Assembly: GCA_905221605.1 (NCBI GenBank)
Contig: CAJNDS010000657.1
Span: 741,501-805,500, forward strand
Direction of reading: 5' to 3'
DNA: 64,000 bases
Source of the DNA: Symbiodinium natans
Taxonomy: Eukaryota > Sar > Dinophyceae > Suessiales > Symbiodiniaceae
Below the pieces are notes generated by a model that was given only the letters and a program-made list of their open reading frames with translations, was not told the origin of the DNA and ran no database searches. Each line of letters starts with the position of its first letter. The first letter of the stretch is position 1. Below, piece by piece: positions 20,201-31,100 of this stretch. The position numbers were made by a program, and so were the translations under genes.

Positions 20201-23200
20201 TGGGGCATGCCCGTCCACGCCCGAAAATACACCATGCATAGTTTGGAGTTCTCCTCCTGGCATTCTTGCTGGTACCGCGGCACCGGGCAGTGGCCGAAGG
20301 TCGGGCAGCGCGGGCGGCGGCGTCTGCGCAGCAGCCATGCCGCACGTACGCGCGCGTTCGTGGGGATGTCCTCGAAGGCCTGGGTGTCGCCGCTGGGTTC
20401 GACGCGCAGGCGCGTATCCTTGCCGGGCCCGAGGCGCACGCGCTTGCCCCCCCCTGCTCGAAGCTTTGCCTCGCCGCTCTCCGTCAGCGCCACGTCCCAT
20501 GCGCTACGGGGCTGCGTCTCCCACTCCTGTAAAGTGGCCGGCGATTTCGTAGGAACGACCTGCCAGTACAGCAGAAATTCGTAGGGAGAGAGATGCCAGC
20601 AAGCGCTGTTGCGAGGACGCCGCGCGTAGAACTCTGCTGGTTCGCGTTCCGCCAGCTGCCGCTGTCGCGGCACGTGCTTGCTGCGGCCCAGCGACATCGC
20701 CGTCACCCGCCGGCGGTGTTCCGTTTCGCCGGTCATCGCCAAGTCTGCGTAACGAAGGAAATCTCGTCCGGGAAATGTCACATACTGCGTTGTCGTGATT
20801 CTTTCCGCGCACGCCGCGTCGCCGTCCTTGTAGTTGCAGCGCAGATTGCAGCACTCAGCCTGCCCTCGCACGATCCCCTTGCAATACGCATCCGATAGAA
20901 AGCGCGTCATGTGCCGCTTCCCCTGGTACTCCACACCGCGACCCTTTGTTTGTTCTGCTAAGCGAGCATGCCCCTTTTGGAGCTCCTTCAGTTCGGCGAA
21001 GGCCATGGGTTGCGTTTTCGCGCAGTAGTCGCAGCAGTAGCCAGTCTGGGCATCTTGCGCGCGTTGCGCTGCCGCTACAATCTCCCGAAGCTCGCGCGGC
21101 TCCGTCGGTGATTGGCAGACATCGCAGACGTACGGTAAGCGGTACGGGAGTTGCACGTCAGAGTTGCACCGACCAAATGCTAAAATGGCGGGATGCGTCC
21201 CGTTGAGGTAGCCTTCGTCACGAGGCCCCTGAAGCGTGCAAATGCAATTCTTGCGTCCGGACGCGGGCATATCGCGTGCTTGCAGACGGCATGGGCACAT
21301 GACGGCTGCCTCGTCCGTTACCTCGGCTTCCCGCGGAAAACCGCTTTTGCAGTCGCGAGGGTTATCAGCTTTCAGGCAACCTGCTTGGGGCACGCGCTCG
21401 CCTGTGACGGGGTCTGGCAGGTGCACGTGATGCTGCTTTAGTACCTGTAGGCGGAACACGTCATCACGCAAATATGCTTCTGTCCACAGATCTGCCTCCT
21501 CCGCGCTGTTTTCTGCGGCCATGACACCAGTTTGGTACCGTGGCCGGCTGATAAGCCGCTGCTCCGATTTGTATTCCGGCCACTGCTGTTCTGCTGCATG
21601 TATCGCTGCCGCAACCTCCACGGGATCTCTTTCGTACACGCACCTGCGCACGTGTGAGTTGTAGCGCAGGTAGGCTTCGCGCAGTTCCGCCGCGCGCTCG
21701 GCTGTTGCCGCGAAAATCTCGTGCAGACTGGTGTGTTGATGCAAACACTGCACGAACAACTGCATATGCCCGTGCGGCGAGCCTGCAGATTTCTGAAACT
21801 CGATGCTTATGTATGCCGTGTCGATTCTTCCGAACACGCCGCCGTTCGTTCGCGCGCTGCTACCGCGCTCGTCTTGGCACGGCGTCGGTCCGCAGCTGCA
21901 GTCTGGGCAGTACAAGCACACATTCACGCCGAACAGGTGTCGCAACAACAGTAGCATTGTGACGCGAAACCCATCCACGGTCGCGAGCGGATCCCGTGCG
22001 AGAATGCGGCGTCTTTCCTCCCAGTTCGGCACGCGCGGCTGCAGACACTCCACTGGCAAGGAGCATGTGAAGTCGGCGTCAAGCGCGGGCCACGTCCGAT
22101 CTCCTGCGGCGGCCGCCGCGCCAACTTCCGACAGTCGAATCGGGTCGCTCCGGCGATGACGCGACAAGCGAATGTACAAAAGCTGATGACCTTCGTCCGG
22201 AGTTACGGTAACGAAAATTGGGGTTCCGTATCGCACTCGCAGTCCTTGAATTTCAAAGCGCATTTGTCGGCGTGCTTCTTGCGTGCCAGGAATGACACGT
22301 GCCGTGTGGTGCATGTTTGCCAGGATGCGGCGGGCCGTCGCGGACAACCCCGTCGCGTACTTGGCGAGCGTGAGGCTTCCTTTGACGGGGAGCCGCCGTC
22401 CGTCCGGCGTTGCGTACGTCCCTTGCAAGGCTCGCAGGATCTCCAGGGCAGCGCCTTCGAGCGCTGCGGCTGTCAGCTTACCCCACTCACCGGAATCCTG
22501 CAGAACTGGCGTATCGTAGGAGTAGACACTGCGCGACAAGTTCACAGCGGAACGAAATAACACATTCCACGTCGTGTAGCCGAATGTCCAATCTCGGACC
22601 AATTGGCTTTCAACGCGCCGGGACATTGTCCGAACCCAGTCGGCAAGCCCGATGTGTGGGGCCTCTGGCGCGCGACGCCACCGTTTGTCTCGGAACTCTC
22701 CCCAGCCTGGCGGATCAGGCATAGCTGTGCAGTACTGGAACATATACGCGAACGCGACACCGAAGTACCACGGCGCGAACTGGTTCATGGGCGTGGACCG
22801 TGATACCACATCCATCTCCGGAGCCGGTCCGTCCTCTTGCTCGCTACCCACGTCTCGCAAGTCCTCTTCGGCAATCTCCGCCAGCGCACGCACAGCCTCT
22901 AAACGCTGGGCCTCGTAGTCGATAGCTTCCAAACCCGTCCTTTCCATGACCACCGCGTTGGGGCGCTTCAGGGCCAAGTCCCGCGCTGCTTCTTGCACCG
23001 TTGCCGGCACTGCCACCGGCGCAGCAACTTTTTGTTTCTCGATCAGTTGCAGGTTGTCGTCGCACGGGAGAACGGCTACGACTTCGGGCGGGACACCATC
23101 CTCGGGCAGCTCTCGTTCCGCTCGTAGCCGCACCTGAGCAAGGTCCAGGTGGCGGAACGCCGGATGCTCTCTCTCGCATGCTTTTTCAATCAGCATGACA

Positions 23201-23730
23201 ACAACGCGACGCCGAACCCGGGCCTGGTGGATCAGCTTGCTAAGCTCCTCCGGCGTCAGCTCCGCATCGTTGGTCTTCAATATCACAGACACAAATTTCT
23301 GCAGGTCCTCCCCTGTGCGCGGCAACGGGGCTCGGGCGTGTGGTGCCAGATTCACTTCGTAGCCGCGGAACTGAGCCAGCAGGCTTTCCCAGTCCAGCAA
23401 GAAAGTTGTCGCGTTTCCGCGCGCTCCTTGCCGATGTCGTTGCATGTGCACGCGCTCATCCAGCGTTCGTCGATCCCTGTACTTCTTTTCCAGACTGAAG
23501 CAAATCAAGCTCGTCATGCACGGGCTTGCACACACTAGCTCCATCATCGTCACGTTGAATTCGTAGAGCTCGCGCGGTGCATAGTACACGACCATGTCAT
23601 TGGCAAGTGCTTCCTTGGGCAGCTCACCCTTGCTGCTGAGGCTTAAGGGGCAGGATATTCTAGCAGTATGAACCCCAAATAGGCTGAAACCTGCACCACG
23701 GGTGCGTTTAGGGGCGCTCCCTAAACGCAC
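17227..23730 (-). CDS. Helitron-type rolling-circle Rep / PIF1-family helicase
   Basis: A single uninterrupted ORF. Segments in order: N-terminal KEALANDMVVYYAP-like region near residue 40, resembling the LANDM segment found before Helitron Rep domains; HUH motif in AGSPHGHMQLF near 650; CKSGFPRE near 800; two tyrosines in YCCDYCAK near 896, spaced as in Y2 Rep proteins; SF1 helicase motifs GGPGTGKTH (about 1407), LIIDEISM (about 1492), VVGDLWQLEPP, TAHQAQGQTL and AYVALTRVTS (about 1900). The C-terminus (about 1960-2075) has many CxxC pairs. The catalytic residues I looked for are present, so the protein may be active. The listed start is a GTG inside a hairpin repeat; the true N-terminus may lie nearer the LANDM segment or in a missing exon. 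Helitron ends (5' TC, 3' hairpin plus CTRR) were not identified. Confidence 0.85.
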   Translation of the reverse strand: MRLGSAPKRTRGAGFSLFGVHTARISCPLSLSSKGELPKEALANDMVVYYAPRELYEFNVTMMELVCASPCMTSLICFSLEKKYRDRRTLDERVHMQRHRQGARGNATTFLLDWESLLAQFRGYEVNLAPHARAPLPRTGEDLQKFVSVILKTNDAELTPEELSKLIHQARVRRRVVVMLIEKACEREHPAFRHLDLAQVRLRAERELPEDGVPPEVVAVLPCDDNLQLIEKQKVAAPVAVPATVQEAARDLALKRPNAVVMERTGLEAIDYEAQRLEAVRALAEIAEEDLRDVGSEQEDGPAPEMDVVSRSTPMNQFAPWYFGVAFAYMFQYCTAMPDPPGWGEFRDKRWRRAPEAPHIGLADWVRTMSRRVESQLVRDWTFGYTTWNVLFRSAVNLSRSVYSYDTPVLQDSGEWGKLTAAALEGAALEILRALQGTYATPDGRRLPVKGSLTLAKYATGLSATARRILANMHHTARVIPGTQEARRQMRFEIQGLRVRYGTPIFVTVTPDEGHQLLYIRLSRHRRSDPIRLSEVGAAAAAGDRTWPALDADFTCSLPVECLQPRVPNWEERRRILARDPLATVDGFRVTMLLLLRHLFGVNVCLYCPDCSCGPTPCQDERGSSARTNGGVFGRIDTAYISIEFQKSAGSPHGHMQLFVQCLHQHTSLHEIFAATAERAAELREAYLRYNSHVRRCVYERDPVEVAAAIHAAEQQWPEYKSEQRLISRPRYQTGVMAAENSAEEADLWTEAYLRDDVFRLQVLKQHHVHLPDPVTGERVPQAGCLKADNPRDCKSGFPREAEVTDEAAVMCPCRLQARDMPASGRKNCICTLQGPRDEGYLNGTHPAILAFGRCNSDVQLPYRLPYVCDVCQSPTEPRELREIVAAAQRAQDAQTGYCCDYCAKTQPMAFAELKELQKGHARLAEQTKGRGVEYQGKRHMTRFLSDAYCKGIVRGQAECCNLRCNYKDGDAACAERITTTQYVTFPGRDFLRYADLAMTGETEHRRRVTAMSLGRSKHVPRQRQLAEREPAEFYARRPRNSACWHLSPYEFLLYWQVVPTKSPATLQEWETQPRSAWDVALTESGEAKLRAGGGKRVRLGPGKDTRLRVEPSGDTQAFEDIPTNARVRAAWLLRRRRRPRCPTFGHCPVPRYQQECQEENSKLCMVYFRAWTGMPQHADRDVPHIADLQGSYLAWETAFRAWLQELPCQETKQHVGNFLSVYRVRSLAADAENSDNDGADTTAVRVTADNLATSLTTRKTEKNGVEAPAGEYEDLERTWRTKQTTEKGKPGRALATENTLDVRDLLKEARRAPQHGAVDETGLLAGQETEREPRARTRGVRATVHAVNEWITELRGRVDEKGRAVCNTAQHAFIERVARRVVEEMQTGEAQSGARAGLSDAMRWVLHGGPGTGKTHAIKLLRKELFEDILGWTQGLQFQFAALQAVTAEMVDGDTLHHAFGLSWGQSAADATPLTKGLQQAQRMLQLRWLIIDEISMVSVELLAKLEQACRRVIRNGSPFKRDTANIDKPFGGLNVLVVGDLWQLEPPKGHFIADLPHEWLGSAGARQRPLLAQGQELMWGPPDRAFQGCTELEECERTKDEWLKELQDEFRFGNLTTDNHAFLHGKPTHVPGSWLRGRAECGQATCQRLGALKAQPQSILAQECEVCRTERASRRLVADSPHDPKFLGRFVLAPSIFATNVRKCHTNKIRAEAFARRTKRHLHYVVAEDRACAAVVREKPDLADQKLLWLQRHERECGELCGMLPLCDGMPVLITDHLNRARGLLKGRRGFVTGWRHATDGAESGGPACTVWNKLPEVVYVRFPGAKWRIHGLATGVYPIVPKRATWHLDAGRKSPVLAVRRRQLPLIPAFAMTAHQAQGQTLEEGIIADLCCGAYSNVLAAYVALTRVTSREGILILRSFDAAPFQQGDRSFRALLMQHLRTHDVNWDAIVQRYVRVKTCSECRTERLKSAFTAGQWKQPEEVAICRECTKSYRERGTPYRCRRCKRWQAPEAFPGKISNYLIWQSTCLMCLEKRQCGTCQHWFQQEAFTPNGWRQKRDRTCNVCRQQLRCQDIGLRARRRLHERREKVRSADRCQKRQQILQEVRAEIQKRQKQGTCAQCGSQAAQAGGTTEEKRQSSAARSVSAKQRHGGAETISVGGRVFA

Positions 23731-23770
23731 TCGCTTGGGGTTTAAGGGTTAAGGGGCATGATATTCTATT
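23645..23770. repeat. Fold-back insert between direct repeats at the Helitron ORF 5' end
   Basis: AAGGGGCAGGATATTCTA and AAGGGGCATGATATTCTA lie about 106 bp apart. Between them is a perfect 12-bp hairpin GTGCGTTTAGGG/CCCTAAACGCAC (23702-23730) nested in a looser AACCCCAA/TTGGGGTT stem. It coincides with the point where the helicase ORF loses family resemblance. Confidence 0.65.
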
Positions 23771-23934
23771 AACCAGATTATCCCTTTCGCGGCGCCTTCC
23801 GCCGTGCATTCGCGGGCCTTTCGCGGATACTAAAAAACAAGCAGAAATCTATCTAAAATATTCCCCAGTAAAAAAAAAAGACAGGGGTTTGCGGATAACG
23901 CCCATATACATATGTTACATATTGCATCTTGCGT

Positions 23935-24240
23935 GCCGGAACCCCCCCCCCCTTCCCAGCCAAGTACACCGATACGCGTTTTCCCCCCCCCCCCCTCTCC
24001 AATACGCCGATACGCTAACCCCCCCCTCCCGGAAAGTACGCCGCTAAGCCGATACGCCGCTTCCCACCCCCTCCTCCCCCGAAAATTGTACGCCATTCGC
24101 CCCCCCCCCCCCCAAAGCCTCTGGGAAATATGCCCATGCGCCGATAAGCCGTTCTCCTCCCCCCCCTGCCTTCCCCTCGAAATACACCAATACGCCGAGT
24201 CCCCCCCCCCCCCCCGACATACGCCGATACGCGACCCCTG
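23935..24240. repeat. Degenerate tandem repeat of C-tract plus TACGCCGATACGC
   Basis: About seven degenerate units of roughly 45 bp, each a C-run followed by a TACRCCGATACGC-like core. The flanks 23770-23935 and 24240-24700 contain no firm gene. Confidence 0.65.
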
Positions 24241-25180
24241 CGGGGGCTTCCATCAGCAAGATTCCACGAGGAACAGGCGCAGGGAATACACAAGCACCCC
24301 TGACACCCGAAGCCGTCCAAAGCGCAAGCCCGGACGGCCTCGTGTTCACGTGACATCCTGCCGACGGAACCCTGCAGACCCCCCTCCACCCTGCCCCCTA
24401 GCCCTGGACCCTACACCCCGCACCGTCCGCCCGGCTGTGCTTCCCCTGTTGGGGGTCGGCGGCACTGGCGGTAGCCATTAAATAGTAGAGTACCTGGAGT
24501 CCCAAACTCCCGTATGAGAGCAACCCTTAAAACCCAAGGGCCCGGAATGACATAAAAACCCTAAACCCCAAAGTTGTAAACCCTAAACCCTGTCAGCCTA
24601 CACCCTGAGCCCTAAACCCCAAAACGACCCACTAGACTCCAAAATGGCCCCCAGAACCCTTAAGCCCTAGACTTTGGCCCCAAAACCCTGAAAACCCGTA
24701 AACTCCAAAATGGCCCCCCCCAAACCCTGACTGATGGGCCTCTGTGCCCCTTCGGCGCAGGCCTGACTCCTGCGCGCTGGGCTTCACCTGTGACCAGGGC
24801 GGCTTGGCTCGTTTTGGGGTTCAGAGGGCTTAGAGGGAGGGTTTGCATAGGGTTTTTCGTAGGGCTCGTAGGGTTTAGGGTTTGGGGCGGGGTTCGAAGG
24901 TTAGGGCGGGGATTAGGTAGAGGAGCTGCTGTTTCGGGCGGCGCACTGGGCTTCAGGCACAGAGTGTGTGGGGATGCTGCGTACGGAGGGCTAAGACAAA
25001 GAACCTCCCAAAGCCCTAGGCCCTAAACCCTAAGCCCTAAGCCGAAGCAGGCCACTTCAGGCTTTTATGGTGGGAGGCTGGCCATGAATGCAACCCTAAA
25101 CCCTAAACCCTAAACCCTAAACCCCAGCAGGTCTCTCGGTTTTGAGGCTGGGTTTTGTGGCTTTGGTGGGACGCACTCAC

Positions 25181-28100
25181 GTGCGCGCGGACCTCACACT
25201 TGCAGAGTGGGCAGTCGGCCCTGCGGTACAGCCAGAGGTCCTGATGGGCAAGCAGTGGAGGAGGAATTATGGGGTTCGGGGGTTTTTGGGTTTAGAGTTC
25301 AGGGATTGGGGTACTAGGGGACTCCTGAGGTTTCAGGGGCTTGAAGGCTGCTTTCGAAGCTGGAGATTCCTGGCAAGCTTCATGGCTTGGAGCCCTACCG
25401 GGCATTGTGAAAAGTGCCGATGTCGCGGGCTGTTTGTATGGCACTTCGGGCTCGGGACGCAACAGGCTTCGTACCCCTGAACCCTAAACCCTAACCCGAA
25501 ACCCTAAACCCTAAACTGAAATACCCAAATGCCCGGGGTCGGAGGCACTTTCAGATGAGGCGCGATGCAGGAGCGGTGGAAGGTGTGGCCGCAGACGGTC
25601 AGCTGGCGTGCCTCGCGCCAAGGATTCAGGATCTTGGGCGCATCTTGTGTGCACGGAAACCTAAACCCCAAGTCGCGGGAAGGCGGACCTGAGGCCAAGG
25701 CCATCTTGTTGTTAAGAAGAAGAAGAAGAAGAATAGTAATATTATTCATGATAATAATGATACTAGTACTAATAATAGTAATAATAGTACCAATAGTACT
25801 TATAGTAATAACAGTAATAATAGCAATAAGAAGAAGAAGAAGGGCTCTAAAGGGGTCGTTCTCGAGTCGGACCCGCCGGGGCTCCCTGCGTTCTCGCCCG
25901 GCTGCAACTCGGTCAGGCAGATGGGACAGTCCTGGGGGGAGGCCCTAAGGTTTGATGTGTGGTCCGTCGATCCACGGGCAAGGAGGCTTGGGGTTTAGGG
26001 TTCAGGGCTTTGGGCTTTGGGTTTTGGGTTTTGGGTTTTGGATGTTAAAATATTTGGGGCTTTGGCACTGTGCTACTGTACTATTTCTATGGCTTGGCTT
26101 GGGGCTAGATAGGGTGTTTCGGGTTGAGAGTCGAGACCAGGGCTATGGCCTACGAGGGTAAGGAGTCGCTCATGTTCAAGGCGCTCGGTTCGCCTTATGG
26201 GTTCCGTCTTGCTGGCCTGACTTGTAGGTCTGGGTTTTCGGGATTGTCGGGTTCACTCGGTGTGTTGGGGTGTTCGGAATTTTTCTTCTCACCCTTACAG
26301 CCTCAGAGGTGCTGGTTTCTGCCCTGTTGGGTTATGTTCAGAGCTTAGTCCTTTTGCCTAGTTGCTGAGTTCACAAGCCCCAAAAAGTGTACACTTTCAG
26401 TTCTATAGGAGATTATCGTATCCCAAAAAGTGTAAAGTGTACTCATTCACCTACTAAGTTCGGGATCTTTGAAGTTATGCCCCTGATGCCCCATGTGCAA
26501 GTGCGGCTCACTATCACTGCATTTTTCCTTACTTCGTGTGTACAAACGGTTCACCTTCTTGTATGCAGCATTCTCGTTTTGCTTCTTTTGCAGTTCAGTT
26601 TTGTATACATATGGACATGAGGCCTCCCCACATGATGCTTGGGCCTTTCGGGCCGGTCATGTGGAACCTTCACCGATTGCTCACACGATAAGCCGGTTTG
26701 GTCACATTACCAGACTGTCTGTCTCACAGCGCCGCTATGTGGAGTTACCCTCTGCAGCGACCGAGAGCGAGAGAGAGAGAGAGAGATCTTTGAAGTATAG
26801 AATTTGGGGATTTTTCGGTTCACCTTAGAGCTGAAGCTTTGTGCATGTGCGGTGCAGTTGCTGGAGCTTAAGGCTTCGGGGTTGGGGCTTCTTTCGTGCA
26901 GACGAGGCACCCACCCCCATGCCCACGTCGCCAGGGAAAGCGCAAACCAGACCCCAAGCCTTTCAAAGGAAGCTTCCCCCCCCAAAAAAAACAAAAGAAC
27001 ACTCCTAAAACCCTAAGCCCTGGCATGTGATTCTTGTAGCTTCTTTTCCTGCATCAATGATTCTACTACAAAACAACTCAGTGTGATTATGTGGTTCGCC
27101 CCCCAAGCAAGCCCTCTCCTCCCTCAAACTCTCAAAGCGGCTCACGTCCTCCATTGGGGTGTCTACCACCATCAGGCCAGGGAGGGACGCAATCTGCGGC
27201 TGCGAGGCTCGCCCCCAAGGGTTTGGCGCTTGGGGCTTTTGGGGGGTTTTCTGGGTTTTCCCGCTTAGGATTTAGGGTTTGGGGGGCTTGAAGGGGGCTT
27301 TGACAGATGGCTTGTGTACACACACACACACATACTTCCTTTTGTTTTGCTTCTGCAAAAAAAAATCGCTTGACGCTCTGGTATGCAAGCAAGGGGACAC
27401 AGCAAGAGGGCGAACTCGCAGCGCCCACTGAAAGCAGCAGGGCACATGTAAACCCCCCAACCTCCTAAACCCTCCAAAGCTGCACTTCATACCCCTAAAC
27501 CCTAAACCCTAAACCCTAAACCCTAAACCCTGAACCCTCCTCAGCCCTTAGGCCCCACGCCCTTGTGCCTCCGAAGCCTGCAGCCCCCCCTCCGACCCCG
27601 GGAGGCCCGGGACGGAGGTGTAGCTCTGCAAGCGGCTCACCTGCCGCGTTGGGTTGCGGGCTTCGGGGTTTAGGGGGTTTAGGGGGTTTAGGGGGTTTAG
27701 GGGGTTTAGGGGGTTTAGGGGGTTTAGGGGGTTTAGGGGGTTTAGGGGGTTTAGGGGGGGGGTTTAGGGGGTTTAGGGGTTTTTAGGGGGTTTGGGGGGG
27801 GGGTTTAGGGGTTTAGGGGGTTTAGGGGGGGGGGGGGTTTAGGGGGTTTAGGGGTGGGGGGTTTAGGGGGTTTAGGGGGTTTAGGGGGTTTAGGGGGTTT
27901 AGGGGGTTTAGGGGGTTTAGGGGGTTTAGGGGGTTTAGGGGGTTAGGGGGTTTAGGGGGTTTTTAGGGGGTTTAGGGGGTTAGGGGGTTTAGGGGTTTAG
28001 GGGGTTTAGGGGGTTTAGGGGGTTTAGGGGGTTTAGGGGGTTTAGGGGGTTTAGGGGGTTTAGGGGGTTTAGGGGGTTTAGGGGGTTTAGGGGGTTTAGG

Positions 28101-31100
28101 GGGTTTAGGGGGGTTAGGGGGTTTAGGGGGTTAGGGGGTTAGGGGGGGTTTAGGGGGTTTAGGGGGTTTAGGGGGTTTAGGGCTTTGGGGTTAAGGGTTT
28201 AGGAGTTTCGGGGTTTAGGGTTTAGGGTTTAGGATTTTAAGGTTTTAGGGTTTAAGGCTCAGGGGCCTAGGGGCTTGGGGGGTTCAGGGGTCTCAGCGGT
28301 GTAGAGGGTTAGGGGCTCTAGGGGTTTCAGGGGTTTAGGGTGCTAATTTTGGGGCGCCGTTTCGCTTGGGGTTCTTGGGCCTTTGGGTTTAAGGCTTGCG
28401 GCTTGTTGGCTTATGGGCCTAAACCCTAAACCCCAAACCCTAAACCCTAAACCCCAAACCCTAAACCCTAAACCCCAAACCCTAAACCCGAAACCCCAAA
28501 CCCCAAGCCACATATTCCCGGTTGCCCTCGGCCTGGCCCCAGCGCGAGAGGAGGTCTTGGTCCTCTCAGGGGCTTCTTCGGGGCTTTCGGGTCTTTCGGG
28601 GGCTTTAGGGTTTTTTAGGGGCCTTTGGGGCTTTTGGGGCCTTTACAGGCTTTAGGGGCCCTTTTTGGGGCTTGAGGGCTTTAGGGGCTTTAGGAAGGGT
28701 GAAGAGTCTGGCTTCAAGCTGTGGGGGCGCCTTTAGGGTGCCCATCTCTGCTGGCTCTACTGCGCCTCCATCTCATCCACAGGGTGCCAGGTGCACCCGG
28801 GTGCTCAAAAGGAATTTGCAACCCCTCAAACACCACAAGCGACCCCCCACACCCGAAGCCCCCATAATCCCAACAAGACTAAGCCAAGCCCTGCCTCCAG
28901 CTGTCGCAGGTCACCTTCGGCACGACGGAGTCTTCTCTCCAGGTACCTTCGAATCCATGGGAGGGTCAGAAAGTGATGCAGAAAGCTATGTTGTCAAGCT
29001 GTGCTCAGAGACAGCAAACCTGAGAGAAACGTCCGGAAACCCTCAACTAAGGTGTTGCGGAGCCACCATGCAACGATGCCCAGGCCGCAGTGCACGATGA
29101 TCCAGAAGTAGCTGAGGGCCTGCCGCTTCGAGGTTTGGTTCAGGTTGAGGGCCAGACATTGAGAGAGCCAAGGGTTTAAAGGAATAAGGGGCCCGTGTAC
29201 CAGGGGGATTGTGGAGCGGGTGGGAGCTTGGGGGCTGAGCGCGACCCCAACACCTCGAACCTCGTCATAAGCCTACAACCCGGAATACCTATGATAGCAT
29301 GGGAGATTGTTGAAAAAAGGGGTACTGTACGCAAAATGGACCGCTTGGGGGTCCCTGTGGCGGCGAACGCTAACGTGCGCAAAGGTCTCAGTAGCCCTAA
29401 AACCTAAATCCTCAACCCCCAAACCCAAAGTCCTACACTCCGAAACCCTAAACCCCCTAAAACCCTAAACCCTGAACCCCCAAACCCAAATATCCTAAAC
29501 CCCTACATCCCCACGCGCGGACCAAATCCGAAGCTTAAAGCCACAAGGAGCCGATCCCTGCCTGCCAGACGATCAAGAACCTTGGGGGAAGGTTTCTGAG
29601 TGTAGGGTTTAGGGGTTTAGGGTTTAGGGTTTGGGGTTCAGTGATAATTAAGGGTTTAGGATTAGGACTTTGTTTTGGGGGGCTGGGGGAATACGTGAAC
29701 CCCTAGTACTTCCTTTTGTCGGGGCACCTAGAGTTGCATGGTTAGCACAATTCATAACAACATCTCGTACCCATTGGAGTATGGGAGCTACTTTACAGCT
29801 AGAGTGCATAAGGGGGGGGGTGGGGTCTTCAGGGCTACAGACAAGCAGCCTCACGCGCAACCCTGAATATCCCGGCTTGCTACAACTCACAACTCAACCC
29901 TCTGCCCTAGCGTAGAGGCCGAATGCCCTGAGCCCAAACCTCCGATTTGTCTTGGTCTTACCCAAACCCTAAACCCCAAAACCCCAAACCCTAAACCCTA
30001 AATTTCAACCCCAACCCTAAACTTTGCACCCTAAACCCTAAACCATAAAAGCAAGGAGAAACGGAAGGTTACGCGGCGAGGCCACGAGACTGCCCCTGGC
30101 AGCCCTCAAGCCCGTCATGTCCCGTCCAGAAGCCTAAAGAATTACCAACCGTTTCACCCCAGAACCCCTTTTCAAACTTCTGATTCTACAAAAGTATACA
30201 GGGTTTGGGTTCAGGGTTGATCTACCCATCCTCAAGGAAAAAAGACATAGGGCCCTCTTGTAGGCAAGCGGCCAGAAGTGAGCGCCGCCAGGCAAGCACT
30301 CGGGCGTGGCGCGCATCACCTCGTAGACCCACGCGGTGCCGACCTGGATGGCGCTTGGGGTTGAGGGCTTGGGGTTTAGGGCTTAGGGTTTAGGGTTTCG
30401 GGCTTAGGGCTTAGGGTTTAAGGCTTGGGGTTTATTAGAGCATGCAACCTAACCAAGGTTTCGGTGTGGGGCTTACACTTCCTGTTATCACAGCCATGGC
30501 CAGCCTTGTTTTCTTGCCATGTTACAGCAGCTCGTACTGTGAAGTTACCACATGCAAGTGACCGATGTTGGTGTGCAGTTCACATTCTAGGGCGTTTGAA
30601 AGCGGACCTGACCGAGCCAGCAGGCAGGTCTGGGCCACCGGGCCATGGACCATACTGTGAAGGCGGGCAGGATCACCTGCGGTTGGTTGGTCGGCGATAT
30701 CCGTGCAGAGGCCAGAAACGCAACTCAAAGCCGAAAGCCCCCTACCGCCCATACCCTTAGCCCACAGTGATCCGCCAAAGAATGCAGCACCCGACTGTTG
30801 GGGGGAGCGCGCCAGCCACATCAGCGAAAGCAGCACCCGCACCGCAGTGCTCTTCTGCCGCAGGTTCAGCCTCGGCATTTTGCACAATCTGAGGGCTTGA
30901 GGTTGGTGACGGTAACGGTCGATGTAGAAAACCTGGTGGGGCCTGCGGAATCCGGGCTGAGGGCTTTCAAGGGTTTAGGGCCAAGTAGGGCAGAATGCCC
31001 AACCGCCAGGATCCCCTCAGACCCCCGACTGGACCCTTGAAACCTTATCCTCCGCAGACAGCTGGAGGAGGCCAGTTGAACCAAAAAAGGATTGATACCC

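Noticed and set aside
29648-29915. 80-codon ORFs on both strands
   Set aside because: They lie in a RING-gene intron between telomere-like blocks and show no conserved feature.
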